From assembly GCA_030435675.1 (NCBI GenBank), contig CM059621.1, forward strand, positions 6,262,001 to 6,326,000: a stretch of 64,000 nt of DNA. The letters are read 5' to 3'. Shown here piece by piece: positions 46,305-57,335 of this stretch. Numbering within the stretch: position 1 is the stretch's first letter; each line of letters starts with the position of its first letter. Both the position numbers and the translations under genes were made by a program. Source of the DNA: Steinernema hermaphroditum (taxonomy: Eukaryota > Nematoda > Chromadorea > Rhabditida > Steinernematidae). The notes beneath the pieces were generated by a model. It had not been told where the DNA came from, ran no database searches, and saw only the letters and a program-made list of their open reading frames with translations.

Positions 46305-47379
46305 ATGTGTCCGGCAAACGTGGTCGGAGGGATCGTCTACGTCTGTCTTTCCTTCGCCCTTTTTCTTCTGAACCTCCTTGTCCTGGTAGTAAGGTTTCAT
46401 CTCCAAACCTTTTATACTCGGCTGTTTTAGACCATCTTGACCTTCAAGGAGTATGCCTCCATCACCTACAGGATCATCAAGAACATGTGTGTGGCCTGCC
46501 TACTTCAGCTGATCGTCTTCTTCATCGGCGCCTTGATGACATTTCACGGCAACACCTTCAACAGCACCTTTGAAAAGGTGCTGGGTGCAGTTGTCCAGGC
46601 TACATGGATCCTCTACATCAGTTTATCCTTGACACTGGCCATCGACAGAATGCTCACCTTCGTCAGTTCCCATCTGAGCTCCTTCGTGAGCTATCTGCTT
46701 CTCACAGTCTCGTGGATCCATGGGACGATTCACTTCGTTCTTCTACTACTTCCCGACTTTACCGTCGCCTACTGTATCGACAAAGGATGGTGCTACATGT
46801 GGGACTACGACCAGAGTCCAGGGTCGAAGAAGATGGACAAGATCATCGCATACGTTCTACTGGCGTTGGAGTTCTCTTCGCTCTGTTGTTACATTGTGGT
46901 GCTATACAGACTTGTTAAGGTCAGTTTCTCGTCGGAAAAGAGGACTCAGAGCGCCATCTTGAATAAGAACCTTCGGACCCTAGCTCTAACGTTTCAGCTT
47001 CAGATGAAAAAGTTCTCCAACAGCACTGGAATTGTCGCCTACAAAGTGGAACTCCGCATTCTGTCGGTGTCCGTTCTCTCGTTCCTCTACGAGTCCTCCC
47101 TCATCACATTCCTCACCTGGGGTCGGGAAATCCTGCCCGATGCCGCCGCCAAGGACATTGCCATCAACGTAGTGTGGATGCTGGACTCTGGACTCTTTTC
47201 CGTTGCGACAATCGTGATTAACACGTACGTGCACTTTTAACGGTGTCCAATACGGTAACGCAATTTGCAGATCGTTGAGGCGAAAGTTGCTTTCTCTGTT
47301 TCGTGTGCCTAAGAAGAACGTGACCGTTGTGACGACCATCCCATTGACACATTCAAGGATAGAACCTCAGTGGAAATAA
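46305..47379 (+). CDS. Seven-helix chemoreceptor, Srg superfamily (Srt/Srx-like), paralog B4
   Basis: Four exons: 46305-46388, 46431-46919, 46998-47224, 47271-47379, about 302 residues. The ATG at 46305 is used because it gives MCPANVVGGIVYVCLSF, aligned with B2 and B3; an ATG five bases earlier is out of frame. Exon 2 has TYRIIKNMCVACLLQLIVFFIG and ILYISLSLTLAIDRMLTF; exon 3 has VELRILSVSVLSFLYESS and VVWMLDSGLFSVATIVINT; the tail has SLRRKLLSLF. It converges with the Argonaute gene. Chemosensory role is inferred from family. Confidence 0.9.
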
Positions 47380-47845
47380 CCTTGAATGTAGAGTACATTA
47401 GTCCCTACAGGATTAAACTGAATGAATGATGAAAAAGTGTGTACTCTCGACCCAGAATTATAAGTCCAGTACCTCTGTCACCTTTACAGTTGCAAAGGAA
47501 CTTCAGAATTACGGCCCTTTGTTCGATCCCCTCCTAAGAAATGGTGGCATAACCGCAGTTCCATGGCTTTCGGAGGAGCTCCTTCCAAAGACTTTGAAGA
47601 CAGAGACCGTTCAACTGCTTCCCGCATCTCGAATTGAGGCGTGCTGTGTGAACGTTATCTTATGTACGGAGCCGTCTCCGATGACTGTGTCTGATAGTAT
47701 CCAAGAACCCCAAGCTCCAGCACAAATGCGAGATAAGACCAAGGAAACTACGCCAATAAAACCAATTCTGCTCTTTATTAACAGAGAACCGCATAAAGCA
47801 AATAACATAAGGCGGCGATATACATTAAAACGGCAACAAGCCTCA
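47380..47845. other. Convergent gap between receptor B4 and the Argonaute gene
   Basis: About 470 bases. Apart from the Argonaute poly(A) signal nothing is recognised; an open plus-strand frame here is the antisense of the Argonaute last exon and its 3' region. Confidence 0.5.
47774..47779 (-). terminator. Poly(A) signal AATAAA of the Argonaute gene
   Basis: AATAAA on the minus strand about 67 bases beyond the stop codon. Confidence 0.6.
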
Positions 47846-50800
47846 TTAGGCATTAACGCGGTAATCAGCCAACTCCGACACGCCATACGACAACTCAGCG
47901 GTGATTTGGTTGTAGTCAAGTTGCCCATCAGCCATTGTGTTCCACTGGGTTCCGCAGGCGTTATAAAGATTCCGTCCGCGGTCAGCATAGCGTGAAGCGA
48001 TGTACGCAGGAGCCGGGAGCGACGTGGCGAGCGTGACGATCTGGTGGCCGTACGAGAGAGCATAGGTCATAGCTTCGAGCTGGTCCATATCGAAACCACT
48101 CTCATCTCTAAGCACAGTGTAGCGAGGAGTCTTTGCGGATCCCTAAATAGTCGCAATTATAATCAATCCCAGTAAATGAAGACATACCTGAAGGGAGACG
48201 TGAGAATTGAGGTAAAACTCGTTATAAACAGGATGTACAGCACCTTCATCGACAACGGTTCCAGGCTTGATGTTCTGGTCAGGCGCACGGTCACGCTCGT
48301 TGATCTAGAAATAGGCGTAATTAGGGACGTTTTCAAAGAAGTCCTTTACCTGTGAAAGCGCAATGCGGACGTTGTGCATCTTCTGAGAGACGATCACGGT
48401 AACCTTCGTCTCAGCACAACCAGCTTCTTCCAAAGCGCTGCGGATAAGAGGAACCTCGTACTTCAGGATGAGCGGGTACTGGCCTTCGGATGAACCATTG
48501 CGGTAAATGACGATGTCCTTGGGGAAGAAGCCACGAGCGTTCTTGAAGCGATTGACAGCGCTGAGAATGACACCACGGATAACGCCGATCTTCTCGTCAC
48601 GACGAGGTTCCTGGAATACACAGTCTCCAACAAAGTCGCACGGGTGGGTCTTCATATTGGCAGCAAACTGGAATCACAAACATTAGCATCGAATGGATAG
48701 ACATCATCACATACTCCAATCACACTCGGAGATTTGGGAGCGATTCCCTTGTTGCGTTCGTGAGTGGTTTGTGGGGCAGGATGACTCATGGCAAAACCGA
48801 TGAACAGCCGCGTTTTGGGCAGAATCTCACTGAAACAGGCTCGCAATAACTGCATGTCATATGGCTAGCGGCCATACCTTCCAGGGTTGTTGATGCGCAT
48901 TTCGTAATTAATGCCGCCAAGCTTGATGTTCGTCTTGTTGACCACGTTTTCCAAGGTTTGGCGCTTACCCTTAGCAACGACGTCGTTGGCACTCGACATG
49001 CGCATATCCTGCGTGATCACTCCATATGTGCGTTCTGCGTACTTCATAACCTCTGCAACGATTCAAAGTAAAAGATGACGGATAACAGTATATGCGCGTA
49101 CTGTGGATATCACTGACGGCATCGCTGGTGATGAAGTAGATGAAGTAACATCCATAGTTTGCAGCGCTTTGGATGCGGGCTTGGATCTGTTCGGCGTCAG
49201 CGGGGAGAATATCCCAATCTCCGGGATCAGCCATAGTCATACCACGCGAACGGCACTCTTGCATGTACATTCCAATGAACTGCCTTCAAGAATATCACCA
49301 TAAAACTTATGCAACGATAAAAGAAACACACCTGAACTTGGTTTCATCCAGGATATCGCGCTGGCCAGCGCGAATCACATAAATGGCCCAAAGTCCGACA
49401 TCGACGGGGTACAAGAAGTGCGGCTTTTGACGGTCCATGCGCCAGCTTCCCTTGTCGCGAGCCACAGCCATGGTGACGTTCTTGCCGTATCCAATAGTGG
49501 GAGGGTCCAGAATGCGACCCTTCAGACCCAAAGGCTGCTGGCTGATGCCCACCTGAGCTTCGTTAAGGAAACCGTTCTCGTTGTTCAACTCAAGAGCGCG
49601 CATATTTTCTTTGTTTTGGCGCACACGCTGAGCAGGGGGAGTAGCACAAGACTAAACAGCAGCAATTTATAAGCTGTTCTAAGACATAATTGTTCGTACG
49701 CGGATCATCTTTTGGATCTGGAGCGGCGTTTGCTGGTTCAAGGCTACACGCTGATTGTCACAGACGTTGCACACTTCCATGGGGTAGTAATTGGTCTGCC
49801 TATTCTCGCTGACGACGATCAGTGGAGCGTTCGGGTAGCTGAAATTCATAACATCAGCAAATTGCCCCATTCGCGACCCTCATACCGGAGAATGATGTTG
49901 TACTTGAGTTTGAAGTACTCGATCAGAGTGATGCTACCTCCCTGACCATCGTCAAACACCTTCTCAACCGCGGTCTCTTCCGTTACAGATGCGATGGGGA
50001 ACACACGAGGACGTTTGCTGTGAGTCGTTTGAACAAAAACGCCTGAAATAATCACAATCGTGAACGGTCACGGCTTTGCGAAGCTGTTGCACCTTTGAGC
50101 TGAGCCTTCAATCGGTCGACATCAGTCTTACGAAGCTTCTGGTCGCTGTTGAAGTTGACTATCGCCATGGCTTTATTGATCAAGCACTCTGGGTTGTGGA
50201 AGGCAGCTTTCTTTGTGTCAACAACAACTGCTGCGTGGGCGTTGGCACGACCTTTGGGGCCTTCGATGAACCGAACAGACTTGTGTGACCCAACAGCGAG
50301 GTACTTTCCTTCGCCAAGGTCAGGGCAGTCGTTGTCCTGGAAACCATACTTCTTGTGGTTGAGCAGGAAACTCGTTCCGGATCCATAGCAAATATGGTCT
50401 GATCTAAACCGGAACCAATAAAACCAGAACAAGCCAAAAAGACATACGGTGTGAACAAGGCGTGCTGACTGGTGAGCAACTCCAGGAATTGTTGCAACGA
50501 ATGATCTTGCTCTATGAGATCAGTGCGCAGGAAGTCCAACTTGTTGAGCGTGAGCTTAAAGTGGTCAGAGACCTTCTTCAGTTCCAGCGCAACGTTGTCA
50601 AGGTCACCGAAAATGGGATGTCCAGCCAACTCTTCCTTTGAAAGCACAAGTTCGTGGCAGCTCTGAAAATAAGCAGATGAAAGTTGATTATAGAGAGCGG
50701 GATGCATACCTTGTCTTCCAAATCAGGGATCGGCTGCATGGCATACAGAATCGACTGGCAATCGTAGTAAAGCGCATGCCGGGGCTGTTTGAAGAACGAG

Positions 50801-51183
50801 CTGCCAAACTTTTCAACGATGCGCACAAAGGCGTCACGGCACTTGTCCTTTCGCTCAGTGGCTACGGCATCCTCCTTTGATCGTTTTGTGAACAGCACTT
50901 CACGATCCCTGATACGGGCGATGACGTTGACGTCGTACCGGTACACAGGAATGTCTTTCATGGACAGACCGTATATGTTCGACTGCAGTTCAATGCGGCG
51001 TCCAGAACTTCCGGGTGGTTTCTTCTCGGCCATGACTGGCTCATCGGGTTTGATGTTTAGTTCCTTGAAGAGGCTCTCGACATCTTCGACAATCCGAGTG
51101 ACCGGGCGACGTTCCACTCCAGCTAAACAAGCATTTCGTCGATGACAGTCACAGCGCGCAAAACACTCACCTTGAAACTCCAT
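47846..51183 (-). CDS. Worm-specific Argonaute (WAGO type), slicer-dead
   Basis: Thirteen exons on the minus strand: 51183-51171, 51122-50710, 50662-50448, 50403-50093, 50042-49886, 49838-49700, 49651-49332, 49283-49102, 49052-48878, 48829-48715, 48667-48350, 48304-48188, 48142-47846, about 923 residues. N-terminal domain to about 240, PAZ around 260-400 (TLIEYFKLKYNIILRYPNAP), MID around 500-620, PIWI around 640-900 (YFITSDAVSDIHS, MKYAERTYGVITQD, HPCDFVGDC, SLPAPAYIASRYADR). The PIWI catalytic triad is lost: the first aspartate position reads IGFAMSHP (Ala, about 655), the second YRNGSSEG (Asn, about 737), and the histidine position RYTVLRDE (Thr, about 834). It should bind small RNA, probably 22G secondary siRNAs, without cutting targets; this follows from the WAGO clade in C. 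elegans. Which WAGO it matches is not decided. Confidence 0.93.
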
Positions 51184-51769
51184 ACTCAGAACGAAAAAAT
51201 GCGACACGAAGAAGCGCAACAAAGAGAACTCGGGGGGAACGCCGCGACACTTCGCGTTCGCAGACTGAGTATCATTGCAATACAGACAGATGGTGGACAG
51301 GAATTCAAAATGTCATTGGGAATTCCCATCGTTCGGTCGTCATTTCTCTTGTCACGAACATTTCTCGCCTCTGTCTCACCGTCTAGTTTTCAGACACCGT
51401 TTACCGCAGAGTGAGCGGCGAATGACTCTGCACGGTTTGGTGGGCTGGGTTATTGATGTTAAGTTGAGTTACTCGATGTTGGTTTTATCCAATTTGAGTA
51501 CATTCGGGCGCAAAACTGTAAGTCCGACATTTTGGACGGGTTTTTAAATTGGAATTGTTTTTTTAACTTTGGAGAAGAGATTGACGGTTTCTCGCCCGTA
51601 AACCTTTTTTATATTGTTTCATATGGTCTTCTCACCCTATTGTGGACTTTTATTGGGATAAGTTGGTGTATTTTTCGGCAGTACTCAGTGAACCCCAGAA
51701 TGAAACACGAAGCACGTATCGAACATCTCTTTACTGTTGCATAACGTAACAATGTCTCTCCAAATAGCG
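51184..51769. other. Gap upstream of the Argonaute gene
   Basis: About 590 bases. A plus-strand open frame at 51532-51744 has one hydrophobic helix (LFYIVSYGLLTLLWTFIGI) but no partner exons; it is not called. Confidence 0.4.
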
Positions 51770-52108
51770 CTATTTCCCAGACCGCTTCTTCTTCACATAG
51801 TCTTGCGCCTCGAATGCTATCTGAAATACGCGGAACTCAGCGTAGGCATAAAAATTTGATGAACTCACCGATCGTGCCACCCTAACTTTCCATATGCGTT
51901 CACATTTGAAGTCGACGGCCATCCAAACGGCTTCGTCCAACATGTAGTCCCAAGTGGTCCTGTTTCGGGGCGGGTTAACGCACATCGGAAGTCGACTCAG
52001 AGCCCAGAGGCCTTCCCGTCGAAGTTCTGCCACTCTGCTGAGCACGTTGCGTTCGTGGCGATTGATTGATCCACGTTTGCTTTCCTCATAGCCCATGTTA
52101 ACAATTTT
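51770..52108 (-). CDS. HSA-domain fragment related to EP400/SSL-1 (SWR1-type remodeller)
   Basis: Two minus-strand exons, 52108-51869 and 51820-51770, joined by GTGAGT and TTTCAG signals and ending in a stop. They encode ESKRGSINRHERNVLSRVAE, then LRREGLWALSRLP, then TTWDYMLDEAVWMAVDFKCERIWKVRVARS. The WDY-L-E---WMA-DF---R-WK pattern is the helicase/SANT-associated (HSA) domain of EP400/Domino/SWR1, which binds actin-related proteins, and the preceding LR-EGLW--RLP block is also typical of EP400. The protein ends soon after (QDYVKKKRSGK), so no SNF2 ATPase follows. The first exon begins at an acceptor, so an upstream exon should exist but was not found. It may be a partial duplicate or a free-standing HSA protein. 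Confidence 0.6.
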   Translation of the reverse strand, partial: KIVNMGYEESKRGSINRHERNVLSRVAELRREGLWALSRLPMCVNPPRNRTTWDYMLDEAVWMAVDFKCERIWKVRVARSVSSSNFYAYAEFRVFQIAFEAQDYVKKKRSGK

Positions 52109-52489
52109 CTGAAAACAGAAATCAACAAGATTAGGGTAAAGTTTATCAAAAAAACGACGCTAAAATGATCAACAGACATAGAAAAGTGTGTAGGATGGTT
52201 GAAAATTCGTCGACTGCAAATTTGACTTCGAATGGGGGGAATACGGTATCCGAATATGCGGCATTTTCCACTCCTCGTGGATAAAAAATGACTGATCTGG
52301 CATAATTTTGAAGGCACACTGCAGATAGAGACTTCACTTTGCTGGAAATCACTCATTTTTTTGCTGTAAAGTGGAAAAGAGAGCGGTCGAATGCTTCGGA
52401 CGAAAGCGTATAGCCTAACCGACAACTTTTACATTCAGCCTCCTTCTTTAACAACATTGTCACAATGACCTAAAGGAATTAGGCGACGA

Positions 52490-52632
52490 TACACGTTAAG
52501 TGTTACCGTAGCGAGGAAAAGGAGACCCGAATCGAACATGCAGAGGCAGTTAATTAAAATGGTGACCCAACTGCCATAAATCACGAAGGTGACTCTCCAA
52601 AACACAAAGATTAAATTTCTTTTAAATTTCAT
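52490..52632 (-). pseudogene. Relic of a B-family receptor exon 3 (TM7)
   Basis: After a TTCAG acceptor the frame gives a short lead and then SWVTILINCLCMFDSGLLFL followed by ATVTLN, ending at a GT donor in the same place as the B paralogs (INVVWMLDSGLFSVATIVIN). The TM6 half is missing and no other exons are seen around it. Confidence 0.55.
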
Positions 52633-53139
52633 CTGAACAGACTACGATCTCCACTGACCGCAAACAGCTGAAGACAAAGTACTTGGTAAGGAGCTCCAGA
52701 GACAGACGCTTTCGGAGCAGCTATTTCTAGAGGCCGGCGCCTTCGGATTGATGTAGTTTATTTTAAAGGCAGATGCCTTCGAAGTCTTTGGAGCATTTCA
52801 GAAAACGTAAATGGAACCTTTCCGAACGGGCAGAGGAATTTTACAGTGGTACGTCTTTGGAATGGGACACACATCTGTGACAGAGAGAAGTAACCTGCAG
52901 AAGAAGAAAATTTGACGATGTTTTTTTTTGCGCTTGTTTTTTTTTTTGCTGAATAGGTTCTTAATCGGTCCCAAGTTCTTCATTGATGGAGACACAATCC
53001 ATCGTCGCCTAACTGATGATTCACGCAGCGTCCGCAATGTATGACTCCTCTTTGGCTCCTTCGATAAACACTATCAGTATTTGTCTTTCTTCACTGCCAC
53101 TGCCATTGGCCCGTCGCTGTCACTATTTCCATTTTCGGA
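52633..53139. other. Gap upstream of the kinase gene
   Basis: About 500 bases with no gene; includes a T-rich tract near 52921-52950. Confidence 0.45.
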
Positions 53140-54643
53140 ATGAGTAAGTAAATCGTTTGTAATCTCACCACCGATCCATCTAGCGCGAGAGCTACTGAAT
53201 CTCGACGGATTCGATTCATCAAGCGGTGCCGACGCGCGCGATTCTTTTCCCCCAGTCAGAGGAGAGGATGTAATTCAAAGCTCAGTGATGAAAGTTCTTC
53301 GAAAACCTTGTTTTAGTGGGAGACAAGAATTCAAGCGTTCAAAGACAATTCAGGAAACGTCCACTTCGAAGATGGGACTAAAGACGACGGCGTTAGAGTG
53401 GCCGACATCTGTCGAAGTGCTAAACTTGGATCAGGATCTTTTGGACAAGTCTGGAAGGCTACAGTTAAAGGACACACTTTGGCGGTAAAGGTACGATCGC
53501 AGAGGCTCAACTCAGGGAGCCTGGAGGCCAACTTAGCTCATGTGACTTGTTTAGTTCTGCAACCCAATAATCAAAGACTTCAAACCGGAGCAAAAATGGG
53601 CCAAGCACACAGCCAAGGCGATGGAGATCGACTCCGCCCGCGGCCCCCGATGTGCGAATATTCTCCCTTGTTACGGTTACATAATAGGAGAGAACGTAAG
53701 AGTGATGGCACCGTATCCAACTACCGCAGTCCTTGAGTATTCTGTCATTCTCTTTTTGCAATTCATGACCACCAGCCTCGGGAAGATTCTCGAAAGATCG
53801 GGCACTATCCCGGACCTCGTCGTCGGAAAATTCGCTTCGGATGTTTCCGCCGGAATGTACCACCTTCGTCACACTTTCAAAGTGCTCCACCGCGACATAA
53901 AGCCCGACAATATGCTGATAGACAAGAGAACAGGAGTGGTGAAACTGTGTGACTTCGGTCTGGCAGGGAAGGTGAACGATTTGTCACAAATCACCTCCGC
54001 GCCAACCACCGCCAAATACTTAGCGGTAAGTCCTAAATGAAGAAGGCGAACGTAGACAGGCTGCAACCCGCGTTGTCTACAGACTCTTATGGTCCATAAG
54101 GTGTTCATACAGACAAGAGACCGTCTAAACTTCAAACTATCCATACACAGTCTCCAAACTCACATTTCGCTGTCTCCAATGGTCCACAAGGTGTTCATGC
54201 AGCGTACAAACAGTACAGCATCCAGATAGCTTGCCAAATAAATTTGATTTGAGTCTAAAACTCAGATGCGTTATCTGCAGCCCGAAATCGGAACGCGTTC
54301 AGTCGATGGAAAGAAGTCGGAATGGACAACACAGACCGATGTCTACAGCTTTGGGATCAGTATGTATGAACTCATCAAAGGCGTCCTTCCGGTGGACAAC
54401 AGGCCCATATACTTGAAGGAACCCTTGAATTTGCATTTGACACCAAATGATTCGCCAAATCTTCACACACTAGTCAACGACTGCCTTTTGCCGGATAAGG
54501 ACGCAGAGAAACTCCGACCCAACATCAAGAACCTCGATCACCATCCAGTAATCCGACGATTTCGCGTTGAGGAGATCAACGTAGTCACATGGCTAAGCAA
54601 GACGTTGACGGAGCATCCCGAGCTCGATTCAGATGGCTTATGA
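53140..54643 (+). CDS. Serine/threonine protein kinase, nematode type
   Basis: Likely exons 53140-53143, 53184-53269, 53317-53490, 53555-54025 and 54266-54643; an extra 42-base in-frame intron at about 53697-53738 (GTAAGA to TTGAG) would remove a poorly fitting insert before TM-like VILFLQF. The kinase domain is complete: [11 protein letters not shown] glycine loop, HTLAVK with the ATP-binding lysine, [11 protein letters not shown] catalytic loop, CDFGLAG, a MRYLQPEI activation end in place of the usual [18 protein letters not shown] and a LRP-type final arginine. All residues needed for catalysis are present. The subfamily is not recognised; the four-base first exon is uncertain. AATAAA follows at 54662-54667. 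It converges with the DPF gene only 126 bases away. Confidence 0.8.
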
Positions 54644-54661
54644 TTATTGTACATGCCGGGG

Positions 54662-54667
54662 AATAAA
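54662..54667 (+). terminator. Poly(A) signal AATAAA of the kinase gene
   Basis: AATAAA 19 bases after the stop. Confidence 0.6.
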
Positions 54668-54769
54668 TAGACAATAGCGAATATCAAACAGGAGATTAAC
54701 GGATGCTTTGGTGCGTAATGATAAATTGGGGTTTGGTTAAATGGTAACATGACGATAATGAAGATGAGA

Positions 54770-57005
54770 TTACTGATGGTGGCCTGGCATGCTGGCTCGG
54801 GCGCCGAATTCCTTCTGACAGAGATGACACGACCACGCATTCTCCGGTGTCTTCTCCAGTGGTGGTTTCAAGCAGTACAGATGCATTCCTCGATCGCAGT
54901 CGTCGCAGAATAACAGTTTGTCCTGGAATGGATGATTTGCAAAAAATCGTGGAACAAAGGCTTACGTCATTGTCGGAAGTTCCACAAATCGCACAACTCT
55001 TGCATTCGATGCATTGCCAGCCGTACTTGTTCGTCGAGATGATCATGTTCTCGGTGAATTTGAGACATGATGGATGCACTGAAAATGTGAAATTTAGACG
55101 TTGCAGAGACCATTTCGTATATGAAAATGCCTTGCACAGATCCACTGTTCGTACAGACATATTTTTCAGACAATGTCTGAATCATTTCAAGTATATAGGC
55201 GGTTGATCCAAATCGAAATTATACGACTCACCAGAAGCTCCGCAGTCGTGACAGCTGACGAGATTCTCCGGCTTCTTCTGGGCGTTCTTCGTTTTATTTC
55301 CTTGACACTGACTGCACGTGAGTGAAATTTCCACGTCCGGCGACATCCCTAAAAGCAACAATGTTGAGTCTCTTCGTTCGCGTAATTGCTCCTCCGCTTC
55401 GAGTGCGCTTGTGTGTTCGACCGATCAAATATTCTGACTCTTTTAACGGAACATATTTATTTGCATCGCCTACACACAACAAACGACACTGAAACCGGAG
55501 GGAGTGAGTGGAGGGCAAGAGGGCTGTAGTTACCGGGCGGCTTCCCGGAATCAGATCATCATGAGATGCAACAATAAAATTACGCGTACGAACGAAAATG
55601 CTTTAAAGATCGTGTGGAACAACCCATTTTAAGAATTAGTAATAGAATATAGAACGTCTGCCTAGGAGCCTACTATATGCAAGAGAATTTGCCTACAGCT
55701 GCTATAAACCTCTCTTTTTGTTCTTTAGTGGATGGTGTGGGTGCCTAATGATTAAAAATCATTACAATTGGCAACGGCGCCGGCGCTGCTTCGAGACGAG
55801 TCGATGGAAGAGGAGCCGGGAGGAGTGGAAGACTCGCCGTGCACGTGCTGTTTGTGGTAGTTGAGGCCGGGACGACTCTTGTATTTCGCGGGACAGACTG
55901 AAACGACAGCGTGTCAAACAAATTTACTCGTTCCGTCAAACAGGCCACAAAAATAAATGTATGCAGAGGTATACGGTATGCTTTACGGCGGATATGGTGG
56001 GTGTACAATAAGTTATCATAAATTAGCATAAAAGGGGAAATGTACATAAGTTTTGGACTTCGAAAGACTCGTATTAACGAAATGTACACTTAGTGATAAC
56101 GCCTACGTTGACACGCGAAGGGCTTCGCTTCCCCGGTGGAGTTCGAGGGTGGCGGCGTCGCCACGTACTGCTGACGCTGTACGGAGGAGACGGCCGAGCG
56201 TCGAGAAGACGACTTCGCCCCGTTTCGTCGAGAGCCCCCGCCGCGCTTTTTCTTCGCCCCCCAGTCGTCCTCGTCGGAGCCATCGTCCTCGATGTCGTCG
56301 AGGGGGAAATCGTCGAAGTCGTCGTACTCTACGGCAGCGGCGGCGGCGCGTGCCGAAGCGCGGCGGTTGTCCGGCGTGGCGACCGAGATCGCATCATTCG
56401 AGTTCTCGTTCGAGATCGTACCTCCGGGCGCAGCTAGGACAACAAGGATGGAATGCTCAGAGGGCATTGCACCACATACCGATGGAAGGGATGCCCGAAG
56501 CTTCTCTGTATGCGTCGTTAATCGCCGGATTGCACTGGACGAAGTATTTGTGCTCGATGTCGTCCGTCGATGGATTCGGATTTCGTTTCCAGCGTTTCGC
56601 TTGATAGACAACGGCCTGAAACGAGATCAGTTCAGTTGATTTAGGTGCACTACGGTGCTGGGGATCACTCCGCTGTTGTACAATTGGAGTGTAATCAGTG
56701 ATAATACAGTCCAGTCAACTCCAGTGCAATTTGAAAACCCACAACGATCTACATGCGCCAGATTTGTAATTTCCAGACCAATACATTCCACAATGCCGCT
56801 GTGAAATGAAATAACAGCAATGACAAACCTGAAGCGGGTCAGCGGGCGGGAATCGATGAATAGCCTCGCGCCGGAACGTCTTCTTCTGGATCGTGCGCGT
56901 CTGTGGATCGAACGCCGTCATGGCCGTCTTCCGCTGCAGATTGATGCGCTCGTTCCCTTTCGCGCAGTTCTTCAGCATCTCGATGTACTCGTTTTCGTCG
57001 AGCAT
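54770..57005 (-). CDS. dpff-1: d4/DPF family double-PHD chromatin protein
   Basis: Seven exons on the minus strand: 57005-56829, 56615-56480, 56433-56107, 55897-55766, 55348-55232, 55078-54966, 54922-54770, about 384 residues, matching the family size. Residues 1-105 form the Requiem-type N-terminal domain ([26 protein letters not shown]). An acidic block ([20 protein letters not shown]) and a basic [10 protein letters not shown] patch follow. A C2H2 finger lies at about 210-233 (FACQLC...HKQHVH) and two PHD fingers at about 269-370 ([54 protein letters not shown]). DPF proteins bind acetylated or crotonylated histone H3 tails as parts of BAF/SWI-SNF or MOZ complexes. The start follows a TTTCAG acceptor. 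If exon 4 is not spliced at its GTAATG donor, reading stops at 55752 and the PHD fingers are lost, so a short isoform is possible. Confidence 0.92.
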
Positions 57006-57335
57006 CTTGGCGGCACCTAATGTAGGCTACCCTGAAATCGATAATTAGCATACTGGCCTCAGCATTCACAAATAGTTGTTGGCGACAGACCAGAGAAGCG
57101 AAGCGTTGCCGTAAAGTCAATTATAACAACATTCATTGCAGTTATGAAAACTACCAACAAACCAACAAACAAAGAAGTCAACAATAAGAATCGCAACAAA
57201 TAACAACGAAATAGATAGGTTCTTCTCCAGAGAGGAATCCAAGGGTGGAGCGTGAGGAGGACAGAATAATAAACTTATTATTATGGTGAATGGGCATACG
57301 GCTGAGGTTTTCTGGAGCGCGGCTGTGGGTCTTCT
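57006..57335. other. Gap between the 57336 gene and the DPF gene
   Basis: About 330 bases; A-rich in the middle (57150-57210), with the DPF trans-splice acceptor near 57035. No U-rich element was identified with confidence. Confidence 0.4.

Noticed and set aside
51532..51744. Receptor exon 1 on the plus strand
   Set aside because: One hydrophobic helix only. Resemblance to B-family TM1 is too weak and no acceptor-matched exon 2 follows.
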